From JBEBGV01 sp040081265 (GTDB lineage Bacteria; Acidobacteriota; Vicinamibacteria; Vicinamibacterales; UBA2999), in contig JBEBGV010000127.1 in assembly GCA_040081265.1 (NCBI GenBank), positions 1-7,588 of the forward strand: 7,588 bases of DNA, in the 5' to 3' direction. The notes beneath the pieces were generated by a model, which made no database searches, had not been told where the DNA came from, and saw only the letters and a program-made list of their open reading frames with translations. A program made the position numbers and the translations under genes. Within the stretch, counting starts at the first letter, position 1, and each line of letters begins with the position of its first letter. This document shows positions 6,674 to 7,588 of this stretch, one piece after another.

Positions 6674-7588
6674 ACCGGAATCCCTACGTCGACTTGTGCT
6701 TACACGTCCAAGCCCTGAGACGGCAGGCAGAGGAAGTACGTACGCCGCTCGCCTCGGCACTCGGCATCGCTGGCTCCATCTACACGCACCAAATAGCGAA
6801 CGTGCTGAGGGTGCTCACGGACGTCCGCGTTCGCCACCTTCTCGCTGACGAGGTCGGGCTGGGCAAGACGATTCAGGCGCTGATGATTTTGAACGCCTTG
6901 CGCCGCCAACGCCGAGACCTCCGGGCGCTGGTCATCGTACCCGACGGGTTGGTGACGCAGTGGCGCGACGAGTTGATGACCCGCGCACACACGGCGCCAT
7001 ACGAAACGAATACGCCAGGCGAGGGGCAGTACGTTCGACTCGCGTGGGAAGACCAGCTTCGGCAGAGGGACGCCTCCGGAGCGCCTAAGTTGGCGCTCAC
7101 GGACATCGACGGGACGCGTCACGAAGTTCTCATCGTCGACGAACTGCATCGGCTACGCGCGGATGTTCAAGATCGAATTGTCCGCGTCTCTGCCGAGTTC
7201 GAACACGTACTCATCCTGACGGCGACGCCATCGTTCCAACGCCCGGAGCGGCACGCGCAACTATTCGCGCTCCTGGAACCCGAACGCGCCGCGCTCGCGC
7301 GCTGGAAAGTCGTCGACGACGTGCATGAACTGACGGTCGGCGATGATCTCTCGAAGTGGCCCGTGTCGGCGGCGCAGCGGGTCGTGGACGCGCTCCTCGC
7401 CTCAGACTGGGCCGCAGCGTCTGCGGTCGATGAGGACTCGTTGACAGCCACTGCGATGGCTCGCTGCGCCTATCGCCGGATGATCCGCACTCGCCGTATC
7501 GACTACAGAGGCGTCCTCCCTCGGCGCCAGCACTGCCCGGTGGTCGTGGAACCCCTCGGCGCCGAGGTCGATCGCCAAGCCTTAATGT
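6670..7588 (+). CDS. SNF2/RapA-type superfamily 2 helicase (ATPase), partial 3' end
   Basis: Starting at GTG 6670, which overlaps the previous stop as GTGA, 306 codons are open to the window edge. The helicase motifs are in order: YTHQ (38-41, Q-like), motif I LLADEVGLGKTIQA (57-70) with the phosphate-binding GLGKT, motif Ia LVIVPDGLVTQW (87-98), motif II as VDELH (156-160), and motif III LTATP (183-187). Then RMIRTRR...LPRR (270-286) resembles the segment after lobe 1 in RapA/HepA-like and defence-associated SNF2 proteins such as DISARM DrmD and DpdE. Lobe 2 with motifs IV-VI lies beyond the window. The usual role is ATP-driven translocation on double-stranded DNA, cytoplasmic. Coupling with the 998-residue protein suggests both work in one complex or pathway. 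No start other than the coupled GTG is needed because the N-terminal helix (LHVQALRRQAEEV) begins right after it. Family call is firm; defence role is inference. Confidence 0.92.
   Translation, partial: MNRNPYVDLCLHVQALRRQAEEVRTPLASALGIAGSIYTHQIANVLRVLTDVRVRHLLADEVGLGKTIQALMILNALRRQRRDLRALVIVPDGLVTQWRDELMTRAHTAPYETNTPGEGQYVRLAWEDQLRQRDASGAPKLALTDIDGTRHEVLIVDELHRLRADVQDRIVRVSAEFEHVLILTATPSFQRPERHAQLFALLEPERAALARWKVVDDVHELTVGDDLSKWPVSAAQRVVDALLASDWAAASAVDEDSLTATAMARCAYRRMIRTRRIDYRGVLPRRQHCPVVVEPLGAEVDRQALM

Noticed and set aside
5864..6760. 298-codon minus-strand open frame opposite the 998-residue gene and helicase start
   Set aside because: It is Arg-rich, as expected of an antisense frame in GC-rich DNA, and spans the boundary of two coupled plus-strand genes.
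1..7588. CRISPR array, tRNA, rRNA, insertion sequence ends or integrase
   Set aside because: No regularly spaced repeats, tRNA-like cloverleaf, transposase or recombinase motifs were seen on reading both strands.

Overview
The window is a stretch of bacterial DNA with high GC content. Hand counts of single lines give roughly 55-57% GC in the left third and 63-65% in the right half. Genes are tightly packed, with overlapping stops and starts and several GTG/TTG starts, as expected for a GC-rich bacterial chromosome or accessory island. Nothing visible fixes the taxon: there is no rRNA, tRNA or housekeeping gene. The gene content (a DruA-family protein, P-loop and SNF2-type ATPases, a very large uncharacterised protein, an excisionase-like HTH protein) is what one expects of a defence island.

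Left block, minus strand, read from right to left: a small excisionase/MerR-like helix-turn-helix protein (3016-2816), a 704-residue DUF4338/DruA-like protein (2770-656), and a P-loop ATPase (672-1, running off the window). The first two are 45 bp apart and the last two overlap by 17 bp, so this looks like one operon. The DruA-like protein is related to the hallmark of Druantia type I anti-phage systems. The gene directly after it, however, is an ATPase with a GNPGDGKT Walker A that resembles DptF-type NTPases in layout, which suggests a variant cassette rather than textbook druABCDE.

Middle, 3017-3676: a stretch of about 660 bp between the two divergent gene sets. It should hold the promoter(s) for both blocks. 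Its right half contains a protein-like but frame-broken reading stretch (about 3395-3680) whose final frame ends in a TTGA overlap with the next gene; it is either a decayed small gene or a sequencing frameshift.

Right block, plus strand: a 998-residue protein of unknown function that starts with TTG (3677-6673), followed with a 4-bp GTGA overlap by a SNF2/RapA-type helicase (6670 to beyond the window end). The 998-residue protein has a Trp-rich N-terminal region, a beta-rich middle and a helical C-terminus. The obligate-looking coupling of a large unknown protein with an SNF2 ATPase is typical of multi-gene anti-phage systems.

Overall the window appears to hold the edges of two divergent putative defence operons. 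Both are cut by the window ends, so their full gene complements, and whether they act together, cannot be judged here.
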